A program made the position numbers and the translations under genes. From contig NZ_CP022113.1 of assembly GCF_000730165.1 (NCBI RefSeq), positions 496,001 to 560,000 on the forward strand: a DNA stretch of 64,000 nucleotides, written 5' to 3'. The stretch comes from Nitrospirillum viridazoti CBAmc (GTDB lineage: Bacteria > Pseudomonadota > Alphaproteobacteria > Azospirillales > Azospirillaceae). This document shows, one piece after another, positions 9,603 to 18,979 of this stretch. The notes under the pieces were generated by a model. That model saw only the letters and a program-made list of their open reading frames with translations. It did no database searches and was not told the origin of the DNA. The first letter of the stretch is position 1, and each line of letters opens with the position of its first letter.

Positions 9603-10505
9603 ATGATTCAAATCGGGGTCGATTTCGGCGGCACGAAGATCGAGGCCGCTGCCCTGGATCTCAACGGCCGCTTCCTGTCGCGGCTGCGCGAACCCAATCC
9701 TGGCAGCTATGACGCCGCCATCGCCACCATCTGCCGCCTGGTCCAAAGGGTGGAGGCGGAGGCGGGCACGCAGGGCACCGTGGGGATCGGCGTGCCAGGC
9801 TCGATTTCCCCGCAGACCGGCCTCATGCGCAATGCCAATTCGGTTTGGCTGAACGGCCGCGTCTTTCACAGCGATGTCGCCGCCGCCCTGGGCCGTGAGG
9901 TCAGGGTCGCCAACGACGCCAACTGCCTGGCCCTGTCCGAGGCCGTGGACGGCGCCGCCGCCGGCGCGCGCATCGCCTTCGCCGTCATCCTCGGCACCGG
10001 CTGTGGCAGCGGCCTCGTGATCGACGGCCGCCTGATCGAGGGCGCCAACGGACTGGCCGGGGAATTGGGCCACATCTCCTTGCCTTGGCCCAAGGCGGAT
10101 GAGGTGCCGGCGCCCGACTGCTGGTGCGGCAACAAGGGCTGCCTGGAAACCTGGGTGTCCGGCACTGGTTTGAGCCGGGAGTTCCGGGCAGTCACCGGCC
10201 GCAAGTTGGATGCCGAGACCATCATCCAGAGCATGCGCCGCAACGAGCCGGATGCCGTCGCCGCCTTTGGCCGCTTCATCGACCGGCTAGGCCGCGGCCT
10301 GGCCCTGGTCAGCAACATCGTCGATCCGGACGTTTTCGTCTTCGGCGGCGGCCTGTCCAACGTCACCGAAATCTACGACCGGCTGGCCGGCGCCATCCGG
10401 CCCTATCTCTTCACCGATGTCTGGGAAGCGAAACTGGTCCCGGCCCGGTGGGGTGATTCCTCCGGTGTGCGCGGCGCCGCCCGACTGTGGGAACGCACGC
10501 TGTAA
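9603..10505 (+). CDS. ROK-family sugar kinase (Mak/NagK-like: fructo-/mannokinase or GlcNAc kinase)
   Basis: 300 residues and no DNA-binding domain. It starts with the ATP motif IGVDFGGTKIEAAALD and has GIGVPGSISPQTGLMRNANS, NDANCLALSEA with the catalytic Asp, GTGCGSGLVIDG, GELGHISLPW and the zinc-binding CWCGNKGCLETW, so it is a complete ROK kinase. The E. coli relatives are manno(fructo)kinase Mak and NagK. A GlcNAc kinase already exists in the nag operon and mannosidase genes lie downstream, so mannokinase is attractive (inference). Its TAA overlaps the ATG of the next gene (TAATG), so the two are translationally coupled. Confidence 0.87.
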   Translation: MIQIGVDFGGTKIEAAALDLNGRFLSRLREPNPGSYDAAIATICRLVQRVEAEAGTQGTVGIGVPGSISPQTGLMRNANSVWLNGRVFHSDVAAALGREVRVANDANCLALSEAVDGAAAGARIAFAVILGTGCGSGLVIDGRLIEGANGLAGELGHISLPWPKADEVPAPDCWCGNKGCLETWVSGTGLSREFRAVTGRKLDAETIIQSMRRNEPDAVAAFGRFIDRLGRGLALVSNIVDPDVFVFGGGLSNVTEIYDRLAGAIRPYLFTDVWEAKLVPARWGDSSGVRGAARLWERTL

Positions 10506-12841
10506 TGCTGCCCCCTCGGCACTGGGCCACGGTGGTCATGGCCGCCGTGTCTCTCACCGCGCAGGCCGCATCCCCCCTGGACTTGTCGGCGGCCGTGGTC
10601 GTGGCCCCAGGGGTGAAGGGGCCGGAGGTCGCCGCCATCGACATGCTGGTGGATGAGGTACGCAAGCGCACCGGCATTGCCTGGTCCCAGGTGTCGGTGG
10701 CGCCCGACACGCCAGCCCGCATCGTCATCACGCATGCGGTTGGCAAACCGGAAGGCTATCGCCTCACGACCCGACTGCAGGGGCAGCGGACCGTGCTGAC
10801 GATCGCCGGCAACGACAGCCGGGGCGTGCTGTTCGGCATCGGCCACCTGCTGCGCACCCTGTCAATGACCCCAGGCCACATCGCCCTGGACCAACCGCTG
10901 AACCTGTCCACCAGCCCGGACCAGCCGGTACGCGGCCACCAGATCGGCTATCGCTACAAGAACAACACCTATGACGCCTGGACGCTGCCGCAATTCGAGC
11001 AGCAGATCCGCGACCTGGCGGTGTTCGGCGCCAACGCCGTCCAGCTGATCGCCCCGGCGTCGGACGATGAGCCCAGCAGCCCCCTGTTCCCCGCCTCGGC
11101 TTTGGAGACCACCCTGGGCATCGCCCGTCTGCTGGACAAATACGGCCTGGATTGCGACCTGTTTTACCCGGAGATGCGCCAGGACTATGCCGATCCGGCC
11201 ACGGTGACAGCGGAGCTGGCGGCGTTCGAGGATCTGGTGCGGCGCTTCCCCCACCTGCATGCCGTCTACGTCCCGGGCGGCGACCCGGGCCACACGCCGC
11301 CGGATCTGCTGTTCCCCCTGCTGGAAAGGCAGGCACGCATCCTGCGGCGATATCACCCCGGGGCCCAGCTGTGGGTATCGGGCCAAGGTTTCGACCAGGC
11401 GCACTATGAAGCCTTCTACCGCCTGCTGGCCCGACGCCCGGCCTGGCTGACCGGTGTGTTCTTCGGTCCCCAATCGCGCGATCCGCTGCCCCGGCAGCGC
11501 GCCCGCATTCCCCGGACCTATCCCATCCAGTTTTATCCCGACATCGGCCACACCCTGCACGCCCAGTTCCCCGTGCCGCACTGGGATCCGGCCTTCGCCC
11601 TGCTGGAGGGGCGGGAGCCCATCAACCCCCGCCCCCGGGACGAAACACTCATCTTCCGCTACTTCGCCGGCCTGACGGCCGGGTTCGTGACCTATTCGGA
11701 AGGGGTGAACGACGATGTCAACAAGGTGCTATGGACGCGCCTGGGCTGGAACGCCGCCACCCCACCGGAAGAAACGCTGCGCGACTACACCCGCTATTTC
11801 CTCGGCGGGGCGGAAGGAGACCAACTGGCCGCCCTGATCCCAGCGCTCGAGCGCAACTGGACAGGCCCCATCAAGGACAACAGCGGTATCGCCGCCACGC
11901 TGCAGGGCTTCCAGGGCCTGAAGGAACGCTCCGGCCTGAAGGACAATTGGCGCTTCGAGTCCCTGCTCTATCGTGCCACCTACGATGCCTACGCCCAGGC
12001 GCGGGTGGGCGCGGAGGCACGGCGCGAGGCCCAGGCCCTGGATGCCCTGGCCCAGGTCTCCGCCCGGGACAGCCGCGACGCCATGGCGGCGGCGACCGCC
12101 GCCCTCGCCCAGCCCGACGATGGCGAAACCGGCCGCCTGCGCGACCAGCTGTTCGACCTGGCCGGCCGCCTTTATGCGCATGTGGGACTGCAACTAAGCG
12201 TCCCTCTCTACGGCGCCTCAGGCGTCGAGCGGGGCGCCAACCTGGACCGGGTGGACACTAGCCTGAACGACCGTGTCTGGTTGACCCGGCGCTTCGCGGA
12301 CATCGTCCAACTGCCGGATGAGGCGGAGCGCCAGGCCCGCCTAGCCGAGATCGTCACCTGGCGGCATCCGGTACCCGGCAGCCTGTACGACGACCTGGGG
12401 GACCCGGGGCATGAGCCGCACCTGGTGCGGGGCAAGGCCTACGGAGAGGATCCGGAACTGTACGACAGTGCCATCGACGGCATCGCCGACCGGACACCGG
12501 ATGACGGCTGGCGCCGGTCCTGGATCACCTATGCCGAGACGCTGTATGAGCGCCCCATCCACCTGCGGTACCGACATCTGGACCCCAAGCGCCATTACAC
12601 CCTGCGCGTCACCTATGCGGGCGAGGATTACGCCCTGCCCATGCGCCTGACGGCCAACGGCGGCATCGAGATTCATGCGGCCCTGCCGCGGCCGGCGAAC
12701 CCGGCGACCCTGGATTTCGACATCCCCCAGCAGGCCACCCGCGACGGCCGGCTGGATCTGGAATGGACGCGTCCCCCAGGCCTGGGCGGCAGCGGGCGGG
12801 GGCACCAGGTGGCCGAGGCCTGGCTGATCCCCCAGCCCTGA
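10505..12841 (+). CDS. Putative secreted glycoside hydrolase with a GH20b/alpha-glucuronidase-like N-terminal domain, family uncertain
   Basis: 778 residues from the ATG in TAATG, which begins a Sec signal (WATVVMAAVSLTAQA). Residues about 25-130 resemble the non-catalytic alpha/beta domain in front of GH20, GH67 and GH84 barrels, including RTVLTIAGNDSRGVLFGIG. A barrel-like region follows with RGHQIGYRYKNNTYDAW, FGANAVQLIAP, VYVPGGDPGHTPPDLLFP and TYSEGVNDDVNK. Similar proteins are, as I recall, mostly annotated as hypothetical hydrolases. Candidate catalytic acids are in PGGDPG and YSEGVNDD; I cannot choose between them. Coupling to a ROK sugar kinase suggests that it liberates the monosaccharide the kinase uses. 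It is tail-to-tail with the GH29 gene, five bases apart. Confidence 0.72.
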   Translation: MLPPRHWATVVMAAVSLTAQAASPLDLSAAVVVAPGVKGPEVAAIDMLVDEVRKRTGIAWSQVSVAPDTPARIVITHAVGKPEGYRLTTRLQGQRTVLTIAGNDSRGVLFGIGHLLRTLSMTPGHIALDQPLNLSTSPDQPVRGHQIGYRYKNNTYDAWTLPQFEQQIRDLAVFGANAVQLIAPASDDEPSSPLFPASALETTLGIARLLDKYGLDCDLFYPEMRQDYADPATVTAELAAFEDLVRRFPHLHAVYVPGGDPGHTPPDLLFPLLERQARILRRYHPGAQLWVSGQGFDQAHYEAFYRLLARRPAWLTGVFFGPQSRDPLPRQRARIPRTYPIQFYPDIGHTLHAQFPVPHWDPAFALLEGREPINPRPRDETLIFRYFAGLTAGFVTYSEGVNDDVNKVLWTRLGWNAATPPEETLRDYTRYFLGGAEGDQLAALIPALERNWTGPIKDNSGIAATLQGFQGLKERSGLKDNWRFESLLYRATYDAYAQARVGAEARREAQALDALAQVSARDSRDAMAAATAALAQPDDGETGRLRDQLFDLAGRLYAHVGLQLSVPLYGASGVERGANLDRVDTSLNDRVWLTRRFADIVQLPDEAERQARLAEIVTWRHPVPGSLYDDLGDPGHEPHLVRGKAYGEDPELYDSAIDGIADRTPDDGWRRSWITYAETLYERPIHLRYRHLDPKRHYTLRVTYAGEDYALPMRLTANGGIEIHAALPRPANPATLDFDIPQQATRDGRLDLEWTRPPGLGGSGRGHQVAEAWLIPQP

Positions 12842-12846
12842 GTCCA

Positions 12847-14976
12847 TCAGCGGGTCACGACACCCAACTCGGCGAAGGCCACCTGGCCCTCGCCCCCCGC
12901 GGCCCGGGTGATTTCCAACCGCAGGAAACGGCCGGTGCGCACCTCGGGGAACATCACGCGCTGCTCACCCGTGTTGGCGGCAATGTTGGCGAACTCCCCC
13001 GCCACCACCGGCCCCCAGGTTTTGCCATCGGCGCTGACCTCGATTCGGTAGTCGCCCGGCGCGCCCACCCCTGGGGGACGCTGGCCCGCCGGCAGCAGGG
13101 TGATGCCCTTCAGCGGGCGCATGGCCCCCAAATCCACCACGACCTCATGGGGCAAGTCGCGCCCGCCGGTGACCCACAGGCTGCCGGGGTCCTCATCGAT
13201 GATCGCCTCGGCCCCCGGCGCCGTGGCCGACACCACCCGCCAATCCGCCTTGGACACGTCGAACCGGCGCATGGCGACGCCGCTGCTGGCACCGGTCCGC
13301 GGCAGGTGGCAGATGGCCTGGACGACACCGCCCTCCGGCAAGGGGAAGGGGTCCTGGTAAAGGGGAGAGCGCAGGGTCGGAACCTCGCCATCGGTGGTGT
13401 AGTGCAGGATGGCGCCCGGAATGTCGCTGGACAGCGCCACCAGGCCGTGGCGGTCGCGGTGGATGCCCGGCTCCTCCACCAGGTCGGGCAGACGGAACAG
13501 CGCCACCTCGCGGATGGCCGGGCAAGCGTCCGCATCCAGGATGCGCAAGCGCAGCCGGGTGGTGCTGACCGGGGCGGGCAGGCGCACCAGGCGCTGACTG
13601 CCGATGGCGGTGTGGCGGGCGAGTTCCGCCCAGTTGCCCTGCCCCTCATCCCAAACCTCCAGCGTGAAGGCGCCGATCCGCTGGCCCAACGGCAGATATT
13701 CGCGCAGGCGCACGACGTTGAAGGTGCGCGCCTGGGACCATTCCAATGTAAGGTCGGCTGCGCGGGCGGCATCGGGCGGCGCCCAATAACTGTCCGCCCG
13801 CCCGTCCAGGACGTTGCCGGGGTCAAAGCCCGGCCCACGCGCAGCGCTGGCTTGGACCATAGCCCCCTGGGCCAGGTCGGTGCCGAAGGTGGCGCGCAGC
13901 ACGTCACCCCAGCCCTTCAGCACGGCCGCGTCATGGTCCGGGATGCGGCCGCGCCGGTCAGGGGGCAGGTTCAGGATCAGGTTGGCGCCCCGGCCGACGG
14001 ACTCGAAATAGATCCGCGTTAGGCGCCCCACCGACTTCACGTCGGCATCCTCGCGCGCGTGCCAGAACCAGCCTGGCCGCAAGGAAACGTCCACCTCCGC
14101 CGGGCGCCAGTGCGTTCCCCCGCGCACACCATGCTCCCCAATTTCCTGGGTGTAGGGGGTATCGCCCACCGTCGCGCGGCAAGGGTCGCCGGCATACCCT
14201 TCCTCATTGCCCACCCAGCGCGCATCGGCGCCCCAGGGCCCATGGGCGTCACGGCCCCAATTGCCCCAGATGACGGCGTCCGGCTGGTATTGCCGCACCA
14301 GGGCCCAGGTGTTGGTCCAGTCGTAATAGCTTTCGGCGTCGATGGAGCGCTTCTCCCGCGCCCCGCCGTAAAAGCCGTCGCCCCCGTTGGCACCATCGAA
14401 CCACATCTCGAACAGGGGGCCATAGCCCGTCAGCAGCTCACGCAGCTGGTTGCGGTAATAGGTGATGTAGGCGGGTCGGCCATACTCCGCGTGGTTGCGA
14501 TCCCAGGGGGAAAGGTAGAGGCCGAACCGCAGGCCGGCCCGGCGGCAGGCGGCAGCCATCTCCCCCACGATGTCACCCTGCCCGTTCTTGTAGGGGCTGT
14601 TGCGGATGCAGTGCTCGGTATACCGCGTGGGCCAGAGGCAGAAGCCGTCGTGGTGCTTGGCGGTCAGGATCAGGCCCGTCAGACCCGCCGCCTTGGCGGC
14701 CCCGGCGATCTGGTCGGCGCTGAAGTCCGTGGGGCTGAACAAGGCCGGCGATTCATCGCCATAACCCCATTCCCGGTCGGTGAAGGTGTTGATGCTGAAA
14801 TGGACGAAGGCGTAGGCCGCCATTTCATGCCAGGCCAGCTGCCGTGCCGTCGGTACCGCCCCCCAGGGTTGGGGCGCCGGCACCTGTCCCGCCGAGGCGC
14901 CCACCAGGGACAGCGCGCTGGAGGCGGCGCCGGTCGCCAGGACGGCACGGCGCGACGGCAGGAACGGGCGGGACAT
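12847..14976 (-). CDS. Alpha-L-fucosidase, GH29, Tat-exported, with C-terminal F5/8-like domains
   Basis: 709 residues. The ATG at 14976 is chosen because GGGGAG precedes it and SRRAVLATGAASS gives a twin-arginine signal. The GH29 barrel contains YAFVHFSINTFTDREWGYG, LILTAKHHDGFCLWPT, LYLSPWDRN and FEMWFDGANGG, the last carrying the nucleophile Asp. C-terminal beta-sandwich regions follow: PGFDPGNVLDGRADSYWAPP and a later DEDPGSLWVTGGRDLPHEVV look like discoidin-type modules. The barrel resembles the broad-specificity GH29 group acting on linked fucose. The gene lies downstream of GH92 and GH125 on the same strand and probably shares their glycan target. Confidence 0.92.
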   Translation of the reverse strand: MSRPFLPSRRAVLATGAASSALSLVGASAGQVPAPQPWGAVPTARQLAWHEMAAYAFVHFSINTFTDREWGYGDESPALFSPTDFSADQIAGAAKAAGLTGLILTAKHHDGFCLWPTRYTEHCIRNSPYKNGQGDIVGEMAAACRRAGLRFGLYLSPWDRNHAEYGRPAYITYYRNQLRELLTGYGPLFEMWFDGANGGDGFYGGAREKRSIDAESYYDWTNTWALVRQYQPDAVIWGNWGRDAHGPWGADARWVGNEEGYAGDPCRATVGDTPYTQEIGEHGVRGGTHWRPAEVDVSLRPGWFWHAREDADVKSVGRLTRIYFESVGRGANLILNLPPDRRGRIPDHDAAVLKGWGDVLRATFGTDLAQGAMVQASAARGPGFDPGNVLDGRADSYWAPPDAARAADLTLEWSQARTFNVVRLREYLPLGQRIGAFTLEVWDEGQGNWAELARHTAIGSQRLVRLPAPVSTTRLRLRILDADACPAIREVALFRLPDLVEEPGIHRDRHGLVALSSDIPGAILHYTTDGEVPTLRSPLYQDPFPLPEGGVVQAICHLPRTGASSGVAMRRFDVSKADWRVVSATAPGAEAIIDEDPGSLWVTGGRDLPHEVVVDLGAMRPLKGITLLPAGQRPPGVGAPGDYRIEVSADGKTWGPVVAGEFANIAANTGEQRVMFPEVRTGRFLRLEITRAAGGEGQVAFAELGVVTR

Positions 14977-14999
14977 CGGCTGGCTCCCCGGCATGGTTT

Positions 15000-15030
15000 A
15001 TCATTAATGAAACTGAATTAAATTAATGAT
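15000..15030. promoter_or_regulatory. Perfect inverted repeat upstream of the GH29 gene, candidate operator
   Basis: ATCATTAAT at 15000-15008 and ATTAATGAT at 15022-15030 form 9-bp perfect arms around a 13-base AT-rich spacer. The two arms are about two helical turns apart, the geometry of a dimeric repressor site. It lies 24 bases before the GH29 start and may overlap that gene's promoter. Confidence 0.5.
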
Positions 15031-15057
15031 GCCATGCCTGCGGAAGCGTTTAAAGGC

Positions 15058-17397
15058 CTAAACCCGCGTGGCGGTGAAGGAGGACGGCCGATCCTCCGCC
15101 GCGGCACCGAAGCGGGGGTTGGGTTTGGGCCCCATGGTGAAGAACAGGCGGCCGCCCTGCACCAGATCGCCATGCCGGATCCAGGTCCGGGTGTAAGATT
15201 TGCCCTGCCAGGTGACCGATTGGATGTAGGGGCTGTCCGGGGCGTTGCCGGCGGCCTCGATGGTCAGGGTCCGCCCCTCACCCACCGTCACGTCCACCCG
15301 GTCGAACAGGGGGGAGCCGAAGACGTAAATCGGGGTGACGGGATCGACGGCGTACAGGCCCAGCGCGCTCATCAGGTACCAGGCGCTCATCTGCCCGCAG
15401 TCCTCATTGCCGGCCAGGCCGTCGGGATCCGCCCGGTACATGGTCTTCAGCAGGCTGCGCACACGCGCCTGGGTCTTATGATGTGCACCGGTGTAGGCGT
15501 AGAGGTAGGCGATGTGGTGGCTGGGCTCGTTGCCGTGGGCGTACTGGCCCACCAGGCCGGCGATATCCGGGGGCGCATCGTCCGGCAGGTCGGAACTGGT
15601 GGTGAACAGCTCATCCAGCTTGTTCTCGAACGCCGCCGGGCCGCCGAACATCTCCATATAGCCGTAGATGTCATGCTGGTTCAGGAAGGTGGCCTGCCAG
15701 GCGTTGCTTTCCGTGAAGTCGCGCCACTTGCGGCTATGCCCCATGCCGCGCGGGTCGAAGGGCTGGGCCCAGCTGCCGTCGGTGAAGCGTGGGCGCATGA
15801 AGGTCATGTCGCGGTCGAACAGCTTGCGGTAATTCAGGGAGCGCTGGCGCAAGGCCTTGGCGTCGTCCGCCGCCCCCACGGCATCGCCCAGGCGGGCTAT
15901 GGCCCAGTCGTCATAAGCGTATTCCAGCGTCTTGCTGACCGCCTCTTCCACCGTATCGCTGGGGATGTAACCCAGGCGTCGGTATTCCGGCAGGCCGCTG
16001 GTCTGGCCCTGGAAGGCCTGCTTGCGGAAAATGGGCCAGGCCGCCTTGTAGTCGACGCCGGGTATGTTCTTGGCCGCCGCCTCGGCCACCACCACCGCCG
16101 AGTGCCAGCCGATCATACAGCCCGTTTCAGTGCCCTGTAGGGGCCATACGGGCGGGCCGGCGGGGCTTTCCTCCGCCATGCGCACCAGCCCACCGACGAT
16201 GTCGCCCACTCGGCTAGGCGGTTGGGCCAGAGTGAACAGCGGATGCAGGGCGCGATAGGTGTCCCACAGCGAATATGTGGAGTAGTTGTTGGCCCCCGCC
16301 GGCAACTGGCGCACCGTGCTGTCCATGGCGCGGTAGCGGCCGTCCACGTCGCTGAACAGCGTGGGCGCCAACAGGGCATGGTAGAGGGCGGTGTAGAAGA
16401 TCTTGATGTCGGCGGCATCACCACCCTTGGTGATGGCCAGTCGGCCCAGCTCCGCCTCCCACGCCGCGGCCGCCGCTGCGCGCACGCCGTCGAAATCCCA
16501 GCCCGGAATTTCGGTGTCCAGGTTGCGCAGGGCGCCGTCGATGTCTACGGCCGACAGCCCGACCTTGACCAGCAGGGGGCCGCTGTGGGCGTCCGGCAGG
16601 TCCAGCACGCACTTCAGCGCCGCCCCTTCGACATCCTGCGCGCCCTCAGGCATGGCGTGGTCGTTGCTGTAGAACCGCGCGCCGGCGAAGGGGCGCGACA
16701 GCTTCATCGCGAAGTAGATGACCCGCCCCTGCCCCCATTGGTGGACATGTCGCCCGCCCACCAGCGTGTCCTTGCCCACCAGGCGCAGCGAGGCGCCGGT
16801 GATGCGGGTGACGGAGCCGGCAGGGTCCTGGAAGCCGTGGGCGAAGTCGATCAGCAGGTGCGCACCGGCCGCGTCGGGGAAGCGATACCGGTGCAGGCCC
16901 GCCCGCTTTGTGGCCGTCAACTCCGCTTCAATGCCGCTGTCCTTCAGCCGCACGCGGTAAAAGCCGGGCGTCGCCTGTTCGTCCGCATGGTCGAAACGGG
17001 CGCGGTACCCTTCATCCGGGCTTTCCGGCGTGCCGGGGTCCAGGCGCACAGGCCCAACCCGGGGCACCACCAGCACGTCCAGCATGTCGCCCACGCCGGT
17101 GCCGCTGAGATGGGTGTGGGAAAAGCCCAGAAGGCTGCGATCCTGGATGTGATAGCCGGAGCAGGCGTCCCAGCCGGCGGTGTTGGTGTCGGGGCTCAGC
17201 TGCACCATGCCGAAGGGCACGGTGGCGCCGGGGTAGGTGTGGCCATGGCCGCCGGTGCCGATGAAGGGATCGACATGGCGGCAAAAGCCCCCGCCTGCTT
17301 TGGACCCTGTGCCGGCGAACGCGGTGCCGACACCGCCCGCCAGCGGCACCAGGGCCGTGGCGGCCACACCGCCCAGCAGGTCACGCCGTGTCATCAT
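15058..17397 (-). CDS. GH92 alpha-mannosidase, Tat-exported
   Basis: 779 residues from the ATG at 17397, which has GGAGGG at ideal distance; an in-frame ATG 21 bases upstream lacks this. TRRDLLGGVAATALVPLAGG is a twin-arginine signal. The mature protein opens with VDPFIGTGGHGHTYPGATVP and MVQLSPDTNTAGWDACSGYH, hallmarks of GH92. Later come YAHGNEPSHHIAYLY with the general acid Glu and LAGNEDCGQMSAWYLMSALG with the base Asp. GH92 enzymes are calcium-dependent inverting exo-alpha-mannosidases, acting mostly on alpha-1,2 or alpha-1,3 links of N-glycans. It sits 25 bases after the GH125 gene in one operon. Confidence 0.95.
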   Translation of the reverse strand: MMTRRDLLGGVAATALVPLAGGVGTAFAGTGSKAGGGFCRHVDPFIGTGGHGHTYPGATVPFGMVQLSPDTNTAGWDACSGYHIQDRSLLGFSHTHLSGTGVGDMLDVLVVPRVGPVRLDPGTPESPDEGYRARFDHADEQATPGFYRVRLKDSGIEAELTATKRAGLHRYRFPDAAGAHLLIDFAHGFQDPAGSVTRITGASLRLVGKDTLVGGRHVHQWGQGRVIYFAMKLSRPFAGARFYSNDHAMPEGAQDVEGAALKCVLDLPDAHSGPLLVKVGLSAVDIDGALRNLDTEIPGWDFDGVRAAAAAAWEAELGRLAITKGGDAADIKIFYTALYHALLAPTLFSDVDGRYRAMDSTVRQLPAGANNYSTYSLWDTYRALHPLFTLAQPPSRVGDIVGGLVRMAEESPAGPPVWPLQGTETGCMIGWHSAVVVAEAAAKNIPGVDYKAAWPIFRKQAFQGQTSGLPEYRRLGYIPSDTVEEAVSKTLEYAYDDWAIARLGDAVGAADDAKALRQRSLNYRKLFDRDMTFMRPRFTDGSWAQPFDPRGMGHSRKWRDFTESNAWQATFLNQHDIYGYMEMFGGPAAFENKLDELFTTSSDLPDDAPPDIAGLVGQYAHGNEPSHHIAYLYAYTGAHHKTQARVRSLLKTMYRADPDGLAGNEDCGQMSAWYLMSALGLYAVDPVTPIYVFGSPLFDRVDVTVGEGRTLTIEAAGNAPDSPYIQSVTWQGKSYTRTWIRHGDLVQGGRLFFTMGPKPNPRFGAAAEDRPSSFTATRV

Positions 17398-17422
17398 GGA
17401 AAGGCCCTCCGTCATCATCGGC

Positions 17423-18862
17423 TCAGGTCAAAGGCTGGCGCAGCAGCGCCGGCTTGCGCGCCATCAGGTCCAGGATCAGTTCGCCGAACAGGCTGTTGGC
17501 CCAGGCGAACCAGGGTCGGGTGAAATGGCCGGGATCGTCCTGGCCGAAGGCCTCGTGCATGAAGCCGGTACCGGCATGCGTGCCCTTCAGCCACACCAGA
17601 CACTGGCGGATTTCCGCGTCGTCGTCGCTGGTCAGGGCCCGCACGATCAGGGACATGGGCCAGATCATACCCAGGCCCACATGCGGCCCGCCGACACCCT
17701 CCGCCGCGCGGCCCCGGAAGAAATAGGGGTTGCGGCCGCTCAACACCCGTTGCCGGGTACGGCGGTACAGCGGATCCCGGGCGTCGCAGCAGCCGAGATA
17801 GGGCAGGCTGAGCAGGCTGGGCACGTTGGCGTCGTCCAGGAACAGGGCGTTGCCGAAACCGTCGACCTCATAGGCCCAGACCTCTTGCCCCTCCCCATCC
17901 GCCATGCGGCCGTGCCGCGCCAGCGCGGCCACGACAGTGTCCGCCAAGGCACCGCAGTCCGTGGCGAGATCGGCATCGCCATGGATGGCCTGCGTCATGT
18001 CGGCCAGCTGGCGCAGGCTGACGACCGCGAACAGGTTGGCGGGGATGAGGAAGGGGAGGACGCAGGCGTCGTCCGACGGGCGGAACATGGAGTGGATCAG
18101 TCCGACCTTGGCCGTGGGCGCGCCGTAGCCGTCCAAGGGCAGCGTGTCGCTGGGCGTCTCACTGGCGCGCTGGAAGCGATAAGGGCCGGGGCCATCCAGC
18201 CGCTGCTGCTCACGGAAGGTGCGCACCACCTGGGCCATGGCCTGGCGCCAGGCGGCGTCGAAGGGGACGGTGTCGCCCGTCGCCCGCCAATAGCCGTGGG
18301 ACAGGCGGATGACGTGGCACAGGCTGTCCACCTCCCACTTCCGCTCGGCCACCCCAGGCTTCATCTCCGTCATGTCCTCCTTGGCCCAGCTCAAGGGCGT
18401 GGCGGCGTCGGTGTCGCGGCTGAAGGCGTTGGCGTAGGGGTCGATCAGGATGCAGCGCGTCTGGCGGCGGATCAGTCCCTGGTAGAGGTGGCGCAGGGCC
18501 GCGTCCCGCCGCGCCAGCGGCAGGTACGGCCACACCTGGGCGGAACTGTCGCGCAGCCACAGGCAGGGGATGTCGCCGGTGATGACGAAGGCGTCGGGCC
18601 CGCCATCCAGGGATCCTAAGGATACCGTGGTGTCCAGGGTGTTGGGATAGCAGTTCTGAAACAGCCAGTAGAGTTCCGGGTCGGCGATGGCGGCACGGGC
18701 ATCCCGTATCACCGCTTCCACCGCCGGGCTCGTGCAGCCCCGAACGGAAGGTGCGGGGCGCCGGCCGGCCAGGGTGGGCGTCCCGGCGGCACGAAGCGGG
18801 CCGGTCAGGCCCATACCCACGCCGGCCACGGCCATAGTCAGCACATCTCGGCGGTTAGGCAT
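17423..18862 (-). CDS. GH125 exo-alpha-1,6-mannosidase, Tat-exported
   Basis: 479 residues from the ATG at 18862 (a TTG two codons earlier is possible). The N-terminus NRRDVLTMAVAGVGMGL is a twin-arginine signal. Diagnostic GH125 segments are DIPCLWLRDSSAQVWPYL, YANAFSRDTDAATPLSWAK, RKWEVDSLCHVIRLSHGYW, VGLIHSMFRPSDDAC and VGLGMIWPMSLIVRALTS. GH125 enzymes are metal-independent inverting alpha-1,6-mannosidases acting on N-glycan cores. Together with GH92 next door it can dismantle high-mannose branches. It follows the TonB receptor on the minus strand, with a possible partial terminator between them. Confidence 0.93.
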   Translation of the reverse strand: MPNRRDVLTMAVAGVGMGLTGPLRAAGTPTLAGRRPAPSVRGCTSPAVEAVIRDARAAIADPELYWLFQNCYPNTLDTTVSLGSLDGGPDAFVITGDIPCLWLRDSSAQVWPYLPLARRDAALRHLYQGLIRRQTRCILIDPYANAFSRDTDAATPLSWAKEDMTEMKPGVAERKWEVDSLCHVIRLSHGYWRATGDTVPFDAAWRQAMAQVVRTFREQQRLDGPGPYRFQRASETPSDTLPLDGYGAPTAKVGLIHSMFRPSDDACVLPFLIPANLFAVVSLRQLADMTQAIHGDADLATDCGALADTVVAALARHGRMADGEGQEVWAYEVDGFGNALFLDDANVPSLLSLPYLGCCDARDPLYRRTRQRVLSGRNPYFFRGRAAEGVGGPHVGLGMIWPMSLIVRALTSDDDAEIRQCLVWLKGTHAGTGFMHEAFGQDDPGHFTRPWFAWANSLFGELILDLMARKPALLRQPLT

Positions 18863-18933
18863 CCACAACCCATGTCCGGGGCCCGTAATGGGAATGGGCC
18901 GGTTCCGCCGGCCTCATCCCCTGCAGAATAGGG

Positions 18934-18964
18934 AAAGGCCCCGGTGACCGCCACCAGGACCTTT
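18934..18964 (-). terminator. Hairpin after the TonB receptor gene, possible attenuating terminator
   Basis: On the minus strand AAAGGTCCTGGTG pairs with CACCGGGGCCTTT (13 bp with two G-U pairs) around a 5-base loop. The T-run is short. It lies between the receptor stop and the GH125 gene, so it could lower expression of the mannosidases relative to the receptor, or stabilise the receptor mRNA end. Confidence 0.55.
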
Positions 18965-18979
18965 CGTCTCAGCGCAGGA

